From: Syntrophobacterales bacterium Delta_02
Lineage (GTDB): Bacteria > Desulfobacterota > Syntrophorhabdia > Syntrophorhabdales > Syntrophorhabdaceae
DNA length: 52,973 bases
Assembly (NCBI GenBank): GCA_001603955.1
Contig: LVAA01000009.1
Coordinates: 1 to 52,973, forward strand
Reading direction: 5' to 3'
The notes under the pieces are model-generated. The model was given only the letters and a program-made list of their open reading frames with translations, ran no database searches and was not told the origin of the DNA. Shown one piece after another: positions 28,090 to 36,804 of the stretch (within the stretch, counting starts at the first letter, position 1; each line of letters opens with the position of its first letter). The translations under genes and the position numbers were made by a program.

Positions 28090-29637
28090 ATGTATCACCA
28101 GGGCAACGGGAGTAGAGGCAAGTTATTTTCTCTGTTTTTTATCCTGGCGGTTTGCTGTCTCTTCCTGGGAGCGTCGACGCTCCATTCTTCGGCAAGGGCC
28201 GAGGCAGCCAGTGTATCACTCGGCTGGGACGCTGCGGCGGGCGTCTCAGGATACAAGATACACAGGGGGACAACGAGCGGCAGCTACACAACAAGTGTCA
28301 ATGTGGGGAACGCAACGAGTTACACCCTTTCCGACCTTACGAGCGGGACCACGTACTATTTCGCCGTGAGCGCCTATGACTCATCGAACGCCGAGAGCGG
28401 TTATTCGAACGAAGTGAGCTACAACAGCGGCAGTTCATGCACCTATTCGATCTCACCATCCAGCGCATCCTTCACCAGCAGCGGTGGGACGGGGACCATC
28501 ACGGTGACGGCCTCGAGCGGCTGCGCCTGGAGCGCGTCTACGGGAGTCTCCTGGGCCACGATCTCCTCGGGTGCCAGTGGGACGGGAAGCGGGACAGTCT
28601 CCTACTCGGTAGCGGCCAACACGGGATCGGCGAGGACTGCGGCCTTCACGGTGGCAGGAAAAACGTTTTCCATTTCCCAGGCAGCGCCGACATCGACTCC
28701 CACCTACACACTCACTGTAACCAGGACGGGTACGGGTACGGGAACGGTCACGACAAGTCCCTCGGGGACCACGTTCGCTTCGGGCACCGCGGTGACCCTC
28801 ACGGCCGCACCTGATTCGAATTCCGTATTCGCCGGGTGGTCCGGAGCCTGCAGCGGTACCAGCACAACATGCTCGGTAACGATGACGGGGAACACCAGTG
28901 TCACGGCAACCTTCAATGCAAAGCCGGCAACCTCCACCTCTTACACCATCAGCGCTTACGCGTCATGGGGCGGTTACATTTCGCCATCGGGCAGCGTGAG
29001 CGTGACCTCGGGATCGAACCAGTCCTTCACCATCACGCCCAGATCAGGATATGCCGTCAGGTACGTCCTGGTGGACAGAGTGAACGTGGGTGCCGTGAAT
29101 TCCTACACCTTCTCCAACGTCGCGGCCAACCACAGCATCGTAGCATATTTCACCCGTTCCACGACTCCCACCTACACACTCACTGTAACCAGGACGGGTA
29201 CGGGTTCGGGAACGGTCACGACAAGTCCCTCGGGGACCACGTTCGCTTCGGGCACCGCGGTGACCCTCACGGCCGCACCTGATTCGAATTCCGTATTCGC
29301 CGGGTGGTCCGGAGCCTGCAGCGGTACCAGCACAACATGCTCGGTAACGATGACGGGGAACACCAGTGTCACGGCAACCTTCAATGCAAAGCCGGCAACC
29401 TCCACCTCTTACACCATCAGCGCTTACGCGTCATGGGGGGGTTACATTTCGCCATCGGGCAGCGTGAGCGTGACCTCGGGATCAAACCAGTCCTTCACCA
29501 TCACGCCCAGAAGAGGGTATTCCGTCAGGTACGTCCTGGTGGACGGAGTGAACGTGGGTGCCGTGAATTCCTACACCTTCTCCAACGTCGCGGCCAACCA
29601 CAGCATACGGGCGTACTTCAAGTACGGCTACTATTGA
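28090..29637 (+). CDS. Exported multidomain repeat protein (FN3, BACON, InlB-B-like repeats)
   Basis: 515 residues. A signal peptide (about 1-38, hydrophobic '[18 protein letters not shown]') leads to a fibronectin type III domain (41-113), a BACON-like domain (117-202, '[17 protein letters not shown]') and two copies of a 156-residue unit. Each unit has an InlB-B-type repeat ('[20 protein letters not shown]') and a second related beta repeat ('[17 protein letters not shown]'). The two units are almost identical in DNA, so the duplication is recent. No catalytic domain is seen. It is probably an extracellular adhesin or matrix protein. It has its own near-consensus sigma-54 promoter and may leave through the neighbouring type II system. 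Confidence 0.85.
   Translation: MYHQGNGSRGKLFSLFFILAVCCLFLGASTLHSSARAEAASVSLGWDAAAGVSGYKIHRGTTSGSYTTSVNVGNATSYTLSDLTSGTTYYFAVSAYDSSNAESGYSNEVSYNSGSSCTYSISPSSASFTSSGGTGTITVTASSGCAWSASTGVSWATISSGASGTGSGTVSYSVAANTGSARTAAFTVAGKTFSISQAAPTSTPTYTLTVTRTGTGTGTVTTSPSGTTFASGTAVTLTAAPDSNSVFAGWSGACSGTSTTCSVTMTGNTSVTATFNAKPATSTSYTISAYASWGGYISPSGSVSVTSGSNQSFTITPRSGYAVRYVLVDRVNVGAVNSYTFSNVAANHSIVAYFTRSTTPTYTLTVTRTGTGSGTVTTSPSGTTFASGTAVTLTAAPDSNSVFAGWSGACSGTSTTCSVTMTGNTSVTATFNAKPATSTSYTISAYASWGGYISPSGSVSVTSGSNQSFTITPRRGYSVRYVLVDGVNVGAVNSYTFSNVAANHSIRAYFKYGYY
28694..29629 (+). repeat. 468-bp tandem duplication inside the repeat-protein gene
   Basis: The segment 28694-29161 recurs at 29162-29629 with an exact 468-bp offset (156 codons, frame kept). 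About the first 445 bp are nearly identical, differing at scattered single bases and a small cluster near 29040-29055 versus 29508-29523. The last about 20 bp of each unit diverge. This is a recent in-frame duplication and a probable assembly and recombination hot spot. Confidence 0.93.
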
Positions 29638-29703
29638 GACGGAGCTCATGAAATATCGCGTGGGGATGTCAACCACCATGGACTATAATAGAAGTATGGT
29701 CCT

Positions 29704-29740
29704 CGCGGGTGCATGCGGGACCCTTCCCGGCGCACCCGCG
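29704..29740 (+). promoter_or_regulatory. Nested hairpin in the leader of the 29824 gene
   Basis: CGCGGGTGC (29704-29712) pairs with GCACCCGCG (29732-29740) over 9 bp; inside it CGGGA/TCCCG forms a 5-bp stem with a 4-base loop. It lies 66 bp after the previous stop and 83 bp before the GTG start. No T run follows, so a structured leader or factor-assisted terminator is possible. TATAAT-like sequence lies just upstream (near 29684), without a clear -35. Confidence 0.5.
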
Positions 29741-29823
29741 GGACGGCCGTACGGAACGGGCCGGTATTGCCAGCATCATCGGACCGGCGACGCACCACTG
29801 AGACAAAGCAAGGAGGCAAACAA

Positions 29824-30654
29824 GTGAAAAAGATCATATCAGGAATAGCAGTATTGTTACTGCTCGCTATATGTCACACGGGTCACGCAACCGTGATCTG
29901 GCAGGAAAGCTTCGACAGCTTCACAAAAGACTACGACTGCAGCCAGGCAGTCTGTACGGTAATGCCCCCGGGGTACATTGGCTTCGGCTCCAACACGGAG
30001 TGCAAGAACTATGGCAATCCCAACGCACAGGTCACGACCAGCGCCGAGAGATCCAACCCGGGAACGGCAAACAAACGGGGTTACCGGATCAATCTGGAAG
30101 AGCAGTGCTGGCCCACAGGGGAAAACATCCTCGTAAAAGACCTGGGCAAGAATTACACTCTCCTCTATCTGCGATGGTACCAGAGAGATTCCACAACCTC
30201 TTTCCAGCACTTCCAGAAACTCTTCCGGTTGAAACAGTCTAACGGACAGATTCTTATCCCCGAGTTTATGTTAAACGGAAGTAGTATTCAGATGAACCTC
30301 TGGGATGCACAAAGCGCCAGCAACCACTTCTTCACCGGATACACCCTGAGCCTTCACTACACTCCCGGCACGTGGGTATGCTACGAGATCAAGATTGACC
30401 TTGTCAACAAGCAGGCTGAATTCTGGGTGAACGGCGTCTCCAAGGGAACGCTGAACGCCACGTGGTGGCCTGATGGCTGGTACATAAGATACGTCGAGAT
30501 CGGCGGCAACCAGTATGGAACAACCTGGGTGTATCCAAAGGAGGAGACAAGAGACTACGATGATATCGTCGTCGCCGATTCCTACGTCGGTCCCGACGGG
30601 GCGCCCGCGTCAGAGGTCCCCGCGCCGACAAATCTCAGGATACTGAGCCAGTAA
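29824..30654 (+). CDS. Exported protein with a concanavalin-like/polysaccharide-lyase-like jelly roll
   Basis: 276 residues from GTG 29824, chosen because AAGGAGG lies 7 bp upstream and a signal peptide follows at once ('KKIISGIAVLLLLAICHTGH'). The mature part begins 'ATVIWQESFDSFTKD', a common opening of LamG/ConA-like sugar-binding or lyase folds. It continues with beta-strand patterns such as 'LLYLRWYQRD', 'GTWVCYEIKIDLVNKQAEFW' and 'GWYIRYVEIGGNQYG', and ends 'YDDIVVADSYVGP'. I cannot identify catalytic residues. It may bind or cleave a polysaccharide outside the cell. It follows the repeat protein on the same strand after a structured 186-bp gap. Confidence 0.8.
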   Translation: MKKIISGIAVLLLLAICHTGHATVIWQESFDSFTKDYDCSQAVCTVMPPGYIGFGSNTECKNYGNPNAQVTTSAERSNPGTANKRGYRINLEEQCWPTGENILVKDLGKNYTLLYLRWYQRDSTTSFQHFQKLFRLKQSNGQILIPEFMLNGSSIQMNLWDAQSASNHFFTGYTLSLHYTPGTWVCYEIKIDLVNKQAEFWVNGVSKGTLNATWWPDGWYIRYVEIGGNQYGTTWVYPKEETRDYDDIVVADSYVGPDGAPASEVPAPTNLRILSQ

Positions 30655-30680
30655 CAGGAACTTTCCACCCCGAAAGGGAT

Positions 30681-30726
30681 CGGGGCTGCGCCACTCGCGC
30701 CTTTCCTCCGGCCCGGTGCAGCCCCG
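30681..30726. terminator. Hairpin between convergent genes, possible bidirectional terminator
   Basis: CGGGGCTGC (30681-30689) and GCAGCCCCG (30718-30726) form a 9-bp stem with a 28-base loop, 27 bp after the plus-strand stop and 88 bp after the minus-strand methyltransferase stop. Modest T-richness follows on the plus side only. It is well placed to end both the two-gene unit on the left and the long glycan operon on the right. Confidence 0.5.
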
Positions 30727-30813
30727 GTCTATTTAGTCCTGTCCGTTCCCTCCCTCTCCCCCTCCCGTCTTCCGCAATTCTCCCTGAACATCTCACCACA
30801 CTGAAGGGAACCG

Positions 30814-31611
30814 TCATTTTCTCACCTTGATCAAAAGGCCGTGGGAAAAGCACCGGCAGAACCGCCTGTGCCGGCCCCCGAACATGAGCTTTCCCATCGT
30901 GACGGACAGCCGGGGCAGGAGAACGTCCACGAAGGGGACCCTGAAATCGTAGTGCTCGATATGGAGGACCTGAAACCCGCTTTCCACGATGTCGTCGAGG
31001 AACTTCTTCCGCGAAGAGAAATTGAAATCGAAATCCAGCCCGTTATATCTCTTCGCGCCGATGAAGGTCTTCAGCCGGCGGTACAGGGGAACGAGCGCCC
31101 GGTACAGTTTCGGCCACCGTATGTTGTTGACCTGGATGACGGCCACACCGCCGGGCCTGAGGACCCTTCGGATCTCCGCGAGCACACCCCTGTGGTCCTT
31201 CACGTAGCACATCAGGCCGATGGACAGCACCATATCCATCCGATCGCCGCAAACACAGATCCTCGAGGCATCGCTTACGACGAAGTGAGGCGACCCGGGA
31301 CCCTCCGCCGCACGCGCGGCATGTCTCGCCTCCCGTATCATCTCTATTGACAGGTCCGCGCTGTAGACCTGGTGCCCTTTCCGAAGCAGGTCGCGTGTGA
31401 GGATCCCCGGTCCGCACCCGACATCGAGCACCCGCCCGGGCTTAGCGTCAGCCATGTCGAGCACGATCTGCCTTCGCGTAACGTACGCAAGGCCCTCGCA
31501 GGTCTCCCGGTGATACCGGTCGGCGCGGTATCGTGAGGCATCGGCATCATGAAAATCCTTCACCCGCTGAAGGTGGTCGTCCACAGCGGCCGTCCGTGTC
31601 TGCGTCATCAT
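30814..31611 (-). CDS. Class I SAM-dependent methyltransferase
   Basis: 265 residues from ATG 31611 with GGAGG 5 bp upstream (a second ATG follows at once). The SAM site is 'RVLDVGCGPGILTRDLL' (motif I), then 'VYSADLSIEMIREAR' with the ribose-binding acidic region, and 'RVLRPGGVAVIQVNNI'. The substrate cannot be read from sequence. As the last gene of a glycan-type operon, 38 bp after a GT2 glycosyltransferase, it may methylate a sugar or lipid-linked intermediate. The longer upstream frame overlaps the GT2 gene and is spurious. Confidence 0.92.
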   Translation of the reverse strand: MMTQTRTAAVDDHLQRVKDFHDADASRYRADRYHRETCEGLAYVTRRQIVLDMADAKPGRVLDVGCGPGILTRDLLRKGHQVYSADLSIEMIREARHAARAAEGPGSPHFVVSDASRICVCGDRMDMVLSIGLMCYVKDHRGVLAEIRRVLRPGGVAVIQVNNIRWPKLYRALVPLYRRLKTFIGAKRYNGLDFDFNFSSRKKFLDDIVESGFQVLHIEHYDFRVPFVDVLLPRLSVTMGKLMFGGRHRRFCRCFSHGLLIKVRK

Positions 31612-31649
31612 CGTCACCTCCTCTTTCAGGACCGGCGGACCTGTTCGCC

Positions 31650-32840
31650 TCACAGTCTGCCCGACCTCCCCCATTGCCCCGTCTTCCTCCCCGATATTCC
31701 CAGGAGATCGATGCAGCCTTTCCACACAAGGAAAAGCGGTGCGAAACCGATGGCATAAAGGAACCTCGAGACCGGCATCCCCGTGAGGTAGACCCCGCTC
31801 GCGAAGTAGGCTACCTCCATCGTCATGAGAAGGACGAGCCAGAGCACCACAAGAGGCACGGGGATGAAATAATGCGTCACAAGGCCCGCGAGAAGCGCGG
31901 CGGCGGTCATGTTCACCATGAGCGACAGGTTCGGCAGAATGAGGGGGAAAGAGGCGTCCACGATCCTGTAGCTTCGCTCCTTCAAGCCTCTTATAAAGAG
32001 CCTGAAACCGTATCGCCTCGCCACTTCGAAGCGTCCCGCCGACCAGCGGAGCCGCTGTCCCGAGGCGTGCCTCAGCCCCCTCGATTCTTGGTGATAGAGC
32101 CGGGAATTTGCCGCAAACCCTATGATCTCGCCGCTTGCCGCAAGTTTCGCATAGTATTCGTAATCCTCGGCCATCGTCCCCGTCACCCAGGGATGCCGCT
32201 TCAAAAGCCGTGTCGTGAAACACATACCGTTCCCCATGAGGTACGACGACAGGCCGATCCGGTGCTTGACATGATGATAGAGCTCGTTGTTGATCGTCCT
32301 CGAAAGGTGGATGACCCCCGTGAAAGCCGTGTCGCAGGAATTGGCCAGGCAGTTGTTGCACTGGATGGCGCTTCTTCCCCCGTCCAGAACCTCGTCAAGG
32401 CCGCGAAAGAACCCGGGGTCGATGATGTTGTCCGCGTCGGCGATGACAACGGCATCGTAGGCATCGAGATCGATCTTCCGCAGGGCCCACTCTATGGCGA
32501 AACCCTTGCCCTTCTTCGAGACATCATTTCTCTCGAGGACCTTCACATGTTGCTGCCCGGCGATCGCGGCCGTCCTGTCGGTACAGTTGTCCGCGATGAC
32601 GCAGGCCTCAAAGCAGTCCCGGTCGTAGTCCACCCGGGTGAGACTCCCAAGGGCCCTCCCTATTACGGCCTCCTCGTTGTGGGCAGGTATGAGCAGCAGG
32701 TACCGGCGGGCCCCCTGCGCGGCTGCCTTCTGACTGTCCCTCGTCACGAAATACGCGACGGCAAGAAAGGCATAGTAGAAGACGCTGAAGCTAAGATAAA
32801 GAAGCGGGGGAATCCACAACAACAGTATAATCGCCTTCAC
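31650..32840 (-). CDS. Membrane glycosyltransferase, family 2
   Basis: 396 residues from GTG 32840 (GGAGG 8 bp upstream). One N-terminal helix (5-30), then a GT-A domain: 'LLLIPAHNEEAVIGRAL', 'VIADADNIIDPGFF' (DxD), 'MAEDYEYYAKLAASG' (catalytic Asp) and 'SGQRLRWSAGRF' (QxxRW-type motif of processive or lipid-linked GT2 enzymes). Two to three membrane helices follow at about 305-375. It probably transfers or polymerises sugars at the inner membrane. It is separated from the upstream fusion gene by 72 bp containing a microrepeat. Confidence 0.93.
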   Translation of the reverse strand: MKAIILLLWIPPLLYLSFSVFYYAFLAVAYFVTRDSQKAAAQGARRYLLLIPAHNEEAVIGRALGSLTRVDYDRDCFEACVIADNCTDRTAAIAGQQHVKVLERNDVSKKGKGFAIEWALRKIDLDAYDAVVIADADNIIDPGFFRGLDEVLDGGRSAIQCNNCLANSCDTAFTGVIHLSRTINNELYHHVKHRIGLSSYLMGNGMCFTTRLLKRHPWVTGTMAEDYEYYAKLAASGEIIGFAANSRLYHQESRGLRHASGQRLRWSAGRFEVARRYGFRLFIRGLKERSYRIVDASFPLILPNLSLMVNMTAAALLAGLVTHYFIPVPLVVLWLVLLMTMEVAYFASGVYLTGMPVSRFLYAIGFAPLFLVWKGCIDLLGISGRKTGQWGRSGRL

Positions 32841-32880
32841 TCGGCCAACCTCCGGGAGATCCTTCTACGTTCCGCGGTTC

Positions 32881-32909
32881 CCATAACCCATTACCCATAA
32901 CCCATTACC
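32881..32909. repeat. Two-copy 14-bp repeat (CCCATAACCCATTA)
   Basis: A 14-bp unit, CCCATAACCCATTA, occurs twice in tandem in the 72-bp gap between the oxidoreductase-epimerase and GT2 genes. It resembles the GGTGATGGG-type repeat at 10067-10131 read on the other strand. No promoter is obvious in the gap. Confidence 0.6.
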
Positions 32910-32912
32910 TAA

Positions 32913-35036
32913 TCACCTTCCATGCTCCCTGAACCATTCGAAGGTCCTTGAAAGACCTTCCTCGAGGGACACCCTCGGCTGCCACCCGATGTGCTCCTTG
33001 ATCTTCCCGTTGCTGAAAGCTGCATCCGTGGAGGCGGAACTGAGACGGTACCGGGTGAGGACGGGGTCCCGGCGCATCATCCTGAAGACCGCCTCCTGGA
33101 AACGGACCGCCGAATGCACGAACCAGTAAGGGAGAGACACCGCGTGAGACCGGGGAAACAGGTCTCCCTTGAGCTTCCTCACGTATTCCATCTTCGTCGT
33201 CCCTTCGTCATCGATGACGTTGAACGTCTGACCCGCTGCCCTGTCGTCCTCGATGCACAGGATGATGGCATCCACGAGGTTGTCGACATACACGAGGGGC
33301 AGCCTCATCTTCCTCTTTCCCAGTATCATGAACACCTTGTAGAAGAGCGAGATGCCGATGAGCGGCGTGAAGACGGGGCCCCTCGGCCCGTATATGGTGG
33401 CGGGCCTCAAAATGACCCCCGGGACCTTGCCGTTGCCGTTGCCGTTCGCCGCCATCAACCCCTTTGCCACCCTTTCCGCCTCCAGCTTTGAGAAGGTATA
33501 GAACCCGCGGGCCCCGGGGTTCTCCTCGAGCCGGCCATCCTCCGTTATCAGGGATCCCTTCTTGAGGCCGCTCATCTGGTAGACGCTCATGGAGCTGATG
33601 TAGATCACCCGCCTGACCTTGAGCTGCCGGGCGAGCCTCATGACCTTTTCCGTTCCCCTCACCGTCGTTTCGTCAAAGATGTTCCAATCGCCCTCCTGGG
33701 CGGCGGCGGCATGGACCACAAAATCCATTCCGTCGATGGCCTCTGCCAGTGCGAGTTCGTCGCGGACATCGCCGTAGTGGACGTCGACGCCGAGGGCCCT
33801 GAAGGGATCCACATCGGTGAGCTTCCGGACGAGAACGCGGACGAAATACCCTTTCTCCACCAGGACCTCCGTCAGCCTGCGGCCCAGGAAGCCCGCAGCC
33901 CCCGTGACGAGCACCCTGCGCATCGCCGGGGCCCGTTTCACTTCCGCCCGGGCGGGAACGTTCGTGAACACGGGATGAAGTTTGCCTGCGTGTTTCCACA
34001 CCTGGTCCATGGTTTCGAGCACGGCGAGGGCGCTTTCGGGAGGAACAGGCATTTCGGCCGCCTGCAGGATGGAATCGTAGAAACCGTGGATCAGGTTTCT
34101 CATCCCCGAATAGGGTTTCAGCTTCCCCGTGAGGAACCTGTACACGTTGGAGAACGTCTGGGTGCTGAGCGCGCGGGCCGCCCCGAGGTTGCCCGCTATT
34201 TTCGTCACGGCCCCCGGCAGCCCCGTCAGCCTGTTGGCGATCATGGTCATGTTGTTGAAGTCCACGGTGACGATCGCCTTCTTGTGGTAGATCTTCAGAA
34301 AATGCTGGAAGGGCCTCGCGTTGAAAGAGATGGTGAGCTTGCCCACGGCCCTTTCGCCCTCCACCATGATATGAAGCTCGTCGGAAAGGCCCTGGATGAG
34401 GGCGCCGCAAGAGCGGGCCGTCGTCTGCATCCTCATGGGTCTGCCCGTGTACTCCAGCATGAGGTAGAGGGGATGGGAAAGGAAATCATGGAAGAGCCCT
34501 CCAGGCAGGGAAAATATCCATGATATCTCATTCACCTTCCGGTAACCCATGATCTCGGGGATCCGGGGATTGATGCCGTAGTAGCTTTCCACGTAGGTGA
34601 CGTCCTGAGGGCTGAGGTCCCGGAGCACCTCCTTCGCCTTGAGCATCCAGGGGTCGAAGAGGTGGTTGTGGTCAACGCACAGCCTGACGCCGTTGCCCGC
34701 GGCGACGTCGTAGAGTCTCACGGCGCTCCTGTGGTCGAGCGTCATGGGCTTCTCGACGAAGACATGGTTCTTCAGGTTCAGCGCGCTTTCAGCCAACGCT
34801 GCGTGTGTCTGCGGGGGCGTGGTGATGTGGATGACGTCCGTCGCCTCCGCGCGGACCATCTCCTCGAGGTCCCTGTAACAGTTCGCGATACCGTACTCTC
34901 CGCTCGCCTTCCTCAGGGCCTTCTCGTCCCTGTCCGCCACCGCGCACAGGGTGGCTCCCGGATATGAGCGAACGAAGGCCTGGTGATAATGAAAGATGGT
35001 TCCACAACCGACAATACCGACCCTCAGCTTATCCAT
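32913..35036 (-). CDS. Fusion of Gfo/Idh/MocA oxidoreductase and NAD-dependent sugar epimerase/dehydratase
   Basis: 707 residues from ATG 35036. Residues 1-340: Rossmann motif 'VGIVGCGTIFHYHQA', then 'VFVEKPMTLDHRSA' containing the family EKP signature, and a Gfo/Idh/MocA C-terminal domain. Residues 370-707: extended SDR fold with 'VLVTGAAGFLGRRL', 'SSMSVY' and the catalytic 'YTFSK' (YxxxK). The frame is continuous through a linker near 345-368, so this is one polypeptide joining two steps of nucleotide-sugar metabolism, perhaps oxidation at C3 and epimerisation or dehydration. It overlaps the GT4 gene by 8 bp. The upstream frame extension is spurious. Confidence 0.9.
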   Translation of the reverse strand: MDKLRVGIVGCGTIFHYHQAFVRSYPGATLCAVADRDEKALRKASGEYGIANCYRDLEEMVRAEATDVIHITTPPQTHAALAESALNLKNHVFVEKPMTLDHRSAVRLYDVAAGNGVRLCVDHNHLFDPWMLKAKEVLRDLSPQDVTYVESYYGINPRIPEIMGYRKVNEISWIFSLPGGLFHDFLSHPLYLMLEYTGRPMRMQTTARSCGALIQGLSDELHIMVEGERAVGKLTISFNARPFQHFLKIYHKKAIVTVDFNNMTMIANRLTGLPGAVTKIAGNLGAARALSTQTFSNVYRFLTGKLKPYSGMRNLIHGFYDSILQAAEMPVPPESALAVLETMDQVWKHAGKLHPVFTNVPARAEVKRAPAMRRVLVTGAAGFLGRRLTEVLVEKGYFVRVLVRKLTDVDPFRALGVDVHYGDVRDELALAEAIDGMDFVVHAAAAQEGDWNIFDETTVRGTEKVMRLARQLKVRRVIYISSMSVYQMSGLKKGSLITEDGRLEENPGARGFYTFSKLEAERVAKGLMAANGNGNGKVPGVILRPATIYGPRGPVFTPLIGISLFYKVFMILGKRKMRLPLVYVDNLVDAIILCIEDDRAAGQTFNVIDDEGTTKMEYVRKLKGDLFPRSHAVSLPYWFVHSAVRFQEAVFRMMRRDPVLTRYRLSSASTDAAFSNGKIKEHIGWQPRVSLEEGLSRTFEWFREHGR

Positions 35037-36189
35037 TCGACGCTTCCTCCCTTTTATTGAGCATAGACAAGTAACATCTTTCGATCCTCCGCGCCCACGA
35101 TGACCGGTCGAAATCGCGAAGGACCCTTTTTTGCGCGTTGCGGGATATCGCCATGCGCCTGTTGCCGTCCATGACAAGCGTTTCAACGGCCCGGCAGAGC
35201 GCCCCCGTGTCCCCCGCGTCGACAATCAGGCCGTCGACGCCGCTCTCGATGATCTCCGGTATCCCGCCCACCCCCGTGGAAACCACCGGTACGCCGTGCT
35301 TCATCGCCTCGAGGACGGTGAGGGGAATGCCTTCCGTCGAGGAGGCGATGACGAGCATGTCCAGCAGCGAATAGACCTCTTCCATCTCCCCGATGAACCC
35401 GGTGAACCTCACCTTTCCATCAAGACCCAATCTCATCGCCAGGCCTTCGAGGCACCCCCGTTCCGGTCCTTCGCCGACAACGACGAACCTGAGATGGCCG
35501 TGTCTTCCCGACAGCTCCCTGGCGGCTTCGAGAAACCCCGGTATGTTCTTCTCCGGGCTCAGCCTTCCGACGATGCCTATCAGAAAGTCCCCGCCACGCT
35601 TGAGAGAGGAAAGCGGGAAGACCGGACATCCCTCACGTCTGCCGTCCCCGAACGTGACGGCGTTGCGGATCGTGGTCATTCTCTCCTTGCGCACGCCGCT
35701 CAGGCACAATGCCTGCCCTATCTGGTCCGAAACGGGCAACACGCGGTCAAAGAATCGCAGCGCGAAACGGTCGCATCGCTCATAGACACGCAATCGCGGG
35801 TCGATGGCCACGAAACCGTGGATCGTCGCGACCACGGGGCGCGAGGACACCCTGGCGGCTATGAGCCCGATGATGTCCGAGCGGTAGCCGTGAGTGTGGA
35901 CTATGGCAACCCCTTCGGAACGGATGAACCTCACCAGGCGGGGAATGTTCTCGAAGTCCAGGGTACGCCTCAGCCAGAAAACGGTGTTGGGGATCCCCAT
36001 CTCCCGAATCCGCGCCAGGAACTCATTGTCGGGGGAGCGGGCATTCACGAAGGAACCGACGACAACGTTGAACCGCGACCGGTCCATGGCATCCGCAAGG
36101 CCGAGGACCACCCTCTCGGCCCCTCCGAACTGGGCCGGGGCAATAAGGTGCAATACGGTGATCGGCTCTGTTCTTGATACGGCTGTCAT
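35029..36189 (-). CDS. Glycosyltransferase, family 4
   Basis: 386 residues from ATG 36189, which overlaps the acyltransferase stop as ATGA. A GT-B enzyme: N-terminal 'PITVLHLIAPAQFGGAERVV', central 'VAIVHTHGYRSDIIGLIAAR', and the C-terminal donor site 'FLIGIVGRLSPEKNIPGFLE' followed by 'VIASSTEGIPLTVLEAMKHG' (the EGxPxxxxEA-type motif). It should add a sugar from a nucleotide donor to the growing glycan on the cytoplasmic face. Linkage and sugar are unknown. Confidence 0.95.
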   Translation of the reverse strand: MTAVSRTEPITVLHLIAPAQFGGAERVVLGLADAMDRSRFNVVVGSFVNARSPDNEFLARIREMGIPNTVFWLRRTLDFENIPRLVRFIRSEGVAIVHTHGYRSDIIGLIAARVSSRPVVATIHGFVAIDPRLRVYERCDRFALRFFDRVLPVSDQIGQALCLSGVRKERMTTIRNAVTFGDGRREGCPVFPLSSLKRGGDFLIGIVGRLSPEKNIPGFLEAARELSGRHGHLRFVVVGEGPERGCLEGLAMRLGLDGKVRFTGFIGEMEEVYSLLDMLVIASSTEGIPLTVLEAMKHGVPVVSTGVGGIPEIIESGVDGLIVDAGDTGALCRAVETLVMDGNRRMAISRNAQKRVLRDFDRSSWARRIERCYLSMLNKREEASNG

Positions 36190-36803
36190 GTCTTCCGGGA
36201 GATCGCGAGGGAAGGCCGGTCCTTTCGCCAGCCTGCCACCCTTTTTACGGCCCGCGCCGGGTTGCCCGCGACAAGGGTGAAGGGAGCCACGTCTTTCGTG
36301 ACCACGGCACCGGCGGCCACAACCGCACCCTCTCCTACGGTAACACCTTTGAGGACCATGGCCCGGCAACCGATCCAGACCCCGCTTCCGATCGTCACGG
36401 GCCTCACCGGTTCGGGCCCGTTGTCGGTCGAATGATAGTCACGGTCCATGATGACGCAGTCCCAGGCTATGATGGCGCCATGGCCGATATCGACGAGCCT
36501 GCCGGCATGGATCTCCGTCCTGTCGCCGATGGAACAGTTCCTGCCTATCCTGATGCGGGCCCTGTCAACGCCACCGCGCCCCTGACAGGAGAGTTTCACC
36601 CCCGGCCAGAGGTCTGTCATATCACCCACCGATATGGTCCCGTCCCGCATGAATATCCGGAGCCTGCCCCGCACCGACACCAGCGCCCGTCTCTCGAAGC
36701 GCAGGCAGGAGATGACGTACCCCCGCGCAAAGCGAAGGGCAGCCGACGCTATGTGAAGGGGGGATCTGTGTCTCAGCTTTCTTATGAGCTCCGCAGGTCT
36801 CAT
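36186..36803 (-). CDS. Hexapeptide-repeat acyltransferase (left-handed beta helix)
   Basis: 205 residues from ATG 36803, just after the upstream stop; an ATG at 36833 adds 10 residues. Imperfect hexapeptide turns run from about 75 to 190: 'RIGRNCSIGDRTEIHAGRLV', 'IGHGAIIAWDCVIMD', 'VTIGSGVWIGCRAMVLKGVT' and 'AVVAAGAVVTKDV', ending 'VAGNPARAVKRV'. This is the fold of CoA-dependent O- or N-acetyltransferases such as WbbJ-type enzymes. It probably acetylates a sugar in this locus. Confidence 0.92.
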   Translation of the reverse strand: MRPAELIRKLRHRSPLHIASAALRFARGYVISCLRFERRALVSVRGRLRIFMRDGTISVGDMTDLWPGVKLSCQGRGGVDRARIRIGRNCSIGDRTEIHAGRLVDIGHGAIIAWDCVIMDRDYHSTDNGPEPVRPVTIGSGVWIGCRAMVLKGVTVGEGAVVAAGAVVTKDVAPFTLVAGNPARAVKRVAGWRKDRPSLAISRKT

Positions 36804-36804
36804 G

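Noticed and set aside
28694..29629. CRISPR or transposon origin for the long repeat
   Set aside because: The repeat is an in-frame tandem duplication within a protein gene, without spacers, terminal inverted repeats or a transposase.
30814..32361. 515-residue frame covering the methyltransferase and part of the GT2 gene
   Set aside because: The first 250 codons are an out-of-frame reading of the glycosyltransferase. The real start is the ATG at 31611 with GGAGG upstream.
35029..36369. Longer starts for the GT4, fusion, GspK, GspM and 36805 ATP-grasp genes
   Set aside because: The added N-terminal parts lie inside neighbouring genes and have Arg-rich, shadow-frame composition; internal starts fit operon overlaps and family lengths better.
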